Source of the DNA: Pararhodobacter zhoushanensis
GTDB lineage: Bacteria; Pseudomonadota; Alphaproteobacteria; Rhodobacterales; Rhodobacteraceae
Direction of reading: 5' to 3'
Assembly (NCBI RefSeq): GCF_025949695.1
Contig: NZ_JAPDFL010000001.1
Span: 3,041,501-3,105,500, forward strand
DNA: 64,000 nucleotides
The number at the start of each line of letters is the position of its first letter. Position 1 is the stretch's first letter. Both the position numbers and the translations under genes were made by a program. A model generated the notes under the pieces. It was not told the DNA's origin, made no database searches, and worked only from the letters and a program-made list of their open reading frames with translations. Shown piece after piece: positions 62,732-64,000 of this stretch.

Positions 62732-63592
62732 TCAAGGCAATGGCGTGCCCCATGCTGCGCCTGCGAAATCGGCGATCAGCGGTCCAAGCCGGTCGCCGTC
62801 CGCGCCCAGAAACAGCGCGGGCGAGACGTGATTGTGCCCCGCCAGCCAGTGCAACCGGGGCCAGCGCCCGTGGCGGGCCATCATCGCCGTCACCAGAAAG
62901 GCGGCCTGTTGCTGGAACTGCGGCGGATCAAGGTCAGAGACGGTGAACATCAGCGGCAGCTGAACGTCCACCAGCGCGCTCAGCGTCGATTGCGGGGCGG
63001 GGTTGTCGCCCTGATAGGCGCTTTCATAGCCCATTCGATCTTCATGGGTGAAATCATACCGTCCCGACATCAGCACCGCGCCTTTAAGCTGCGGTGAGAC
63101 CGCGCCCGCGCGCCCGGCCAGATAATCCGCGACATGCACCGCCCCCGCCGATTGCCCGACCAGCAGGATCTGCGGCGCGTTCAGCGCGCCCCCTGCCCCC
63201 GCCGCCAGCCAGTCGACGGCCCGTGCGACATCCTCGGCCCCTGAGGGCCAGCGCGCCTCGGGCACCAGCCGGTAGGTCATCGCCGCCCCGGCCCAGCCCT
63301 GCGCCAGCGCGAAGGCCCCGGTGTTGGCGTAAAACGGCGATCCGGGCTTGCCCTTGTCACCGGCAACAAACCCGCCGCCATGGACATAGACCATCACCCG
63401 GTCCGGTGTGCCCTTGGGCGGCAGGAACAGGTTGAGCCCCTGACGCGGGTTGTCGCCATAGGACAGATCCCACAGCGCGCGCGCGTCGCCGGGCAGGCGC
63501 AGGCGGTGCTCGGTCAGGGCAGCATAGGTGCCGTCGATCATCGCGGGGTTCAGGACAGGCCCGAGCGGGCGCAGGGCGTCGAGAGGGGACAT
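62732..63592 (-). CDS. Alpha/beta hydrolase, HSL/BD-FAE-like esterase
   Basis: 286-residue esterase. Oxyanion motif YVHGGGFVAG near residue 70, nucleophile GQSAGAVHVAD near 147, acid in FTVSDLDPPQF and histidine in LAGHNHVSP near 252. Resembles N-formylkynurenine/short-chain ester hydrolases. Its start overlaps the luciferase-like gene's stop by one base. Confidence 0.88.
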   Translation of the reverse strand: MSPLDALRPLGPVLNPAMIDGTYAALTEHRLRLPGDARALWDLSYGDNPRQGLNLFLPPKGTPDRVMVYVHGGGFVAGDKGKPGSPFYANTGAFALAQGWAGAAMTYRLVPEARWPSGAEDVARAVDWLAAGAGGALNAPQILLVGQSAGAVHVADYLAGRAGAVSPQLKGAVLMSGRYDFTHEDRMGYESAYQGDNPAPQSTLSALVDVQLPLMFTVSDLDPPQFQQQAAFLVTAMMARHGRWPRLHWLAGHNHVSPALFLGADGDRLGPLIADFAGAAWGTPLP

Positions 63593-64000
63593 CAGCGAAA
63601 CTCCGGCATGACGTGTTGGGCGAAAAGCTCGACCGAGCGGATGGTTTCATCGGCGCTCAGATCGCCGAAGGCAAACCACGAGAGCAGATAATTCACCCCG
63701 CAGCGCGCCGCCTGATCGCGGGTGAAGGCCAGCACCGTCTCGGGCGATCCGGCGCAGGCGTTGCCGATGGCTTCCAGATCGGCCCAGCGGTCGGGGTACA
63801 GGTCCAGCAGCGGCGTGCCAAACCCGCGATCCACCCACAGCTTGCGGAAACTGGCGAGCCAGCGGGCATAGGCGCGCTCGGCCAGCGCGCGGGCCTCGGC
63901 GTCGGTGTCGGCCACGACGATATGGCGGCTGACACCGATCAGCGGCAGGTCGGCCAGCGCCTTGCCCTGCGCCACCCATGCCTCGCGGTAGATATCAGTC
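63592..64000 (-). CDS. LLM-class flavin-dependent oxidoreductase (partial)
   Basis: C-terminal 135 residues of a bacterial luciferase-like monooxygenase; the 5' part lies beyond base 64000 (the frame is still open at the edge as DIYREAWVAQGKA). RHIVVADTDAEARALAERAY and GSPETVLAFTRDQAARCGVNYLLSWFAFGDL are typical of the LLM C-terminus. Coupled to the esterase downstream. Confidence 0.85.
   Translation of the reverse strand, partial: TDIYREAWVAQGKALADLPLIGVSRHIVVADTDAEARALAERAYARWLASFRKLWVDRGFGTPLLDLYPDRWADLEAIGNACAGSPETVLAFTRDQAARCGVNYLLSWFAFGDLSADETIRSVELFAQHVMPEFR

Overview
The window looks like a chromosomal segment of a high-GC alphaproteobacterium of the Rhodobacteraceae/Rhodobacterales type. 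This rests on gene content and order: irr beside fabA-fabB-fabI, an MbfA-type membrane ferritin, a cobalamin-dependent class II ribonucleotide reductase, a DUF1467 gene next to methylmalonyl-CoA epimerase, a RutR-like pyrimidine locus, and many 4-bp ATGA/GTGA gene overlaps. No rRNA, tRNA, CRISPR array, phage gene or transposase was seen.

Layout. 1-12.6 kb is a catabolic island for an unidentified acid imported by a Liv-type ABC transporter: livK-G-F-H, an SMP-30 lactonase, a two-subunit PimC/PimD-like acyl-CoA dehydrogenase, two crotonases, an acyl-CoA ligase, an alpha/beta hydrolase, an IclR regulator and an SDR. Five related 16-bp palindromes precede every transcription unit of the island, including iclR itself, and look like one regulon. 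13-18.2 kb is housekeeping: RsgA, a lipoprotein, an L,D-transpeptidase, two small proteins, a cold-shock protein, a LysR regulator and an EamA exporter. 18.3-21.2 kb is a divergent Fbp-type iron uptake pair. 21.3-26.4 kb holds a YghU-like GST and nrdJ with paired NrdR boxes. 26.6-35.8 kb is reductive pyrimidine degradation (hydantoinase, carbamoyl amidohydrolase, an NMT1-type ABC transporter containing a tiny coupled membrane protein) under two RutR-like TetR regulators. 36-42.8 kb is rlmJ, irr, fabA, fabB, fabI, two RDD proteins and mbfA with an Irr-type operator. 42.9-50.5 kb is a polyamine ABC operon followed by a SAF oxidoreductase/MFS/hydrolase operon. 50.6-53.4 kb is a nitroreductase, EI24, DUF1467, mce and a response regulator. 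53.7-60.8 kb is methylated-amine metabolism: a dimethylglycine dehydrogenase-like demethylase in an operon with a signal-less PhnD-like protein and a desaturase, an XRE regulator, and an MttB-family methyltransferase. 60.8-64 kb has a GSCFA/SGNH pair, an esterase and a partial luciferase-like oxidoreductase.

Two cross-cutting signals stand out. First, a dispersed long inverted-repeat element occurs seven times (five full, two half copies) only at gene 3' ends, and one copy has changed both stem arms while keeping pairing. Second, seven genes carry what look like single-base indels. Three of these are an extra C just upstream of CGATGG, so either the assembly has systematic errors or something odd happens at that context.
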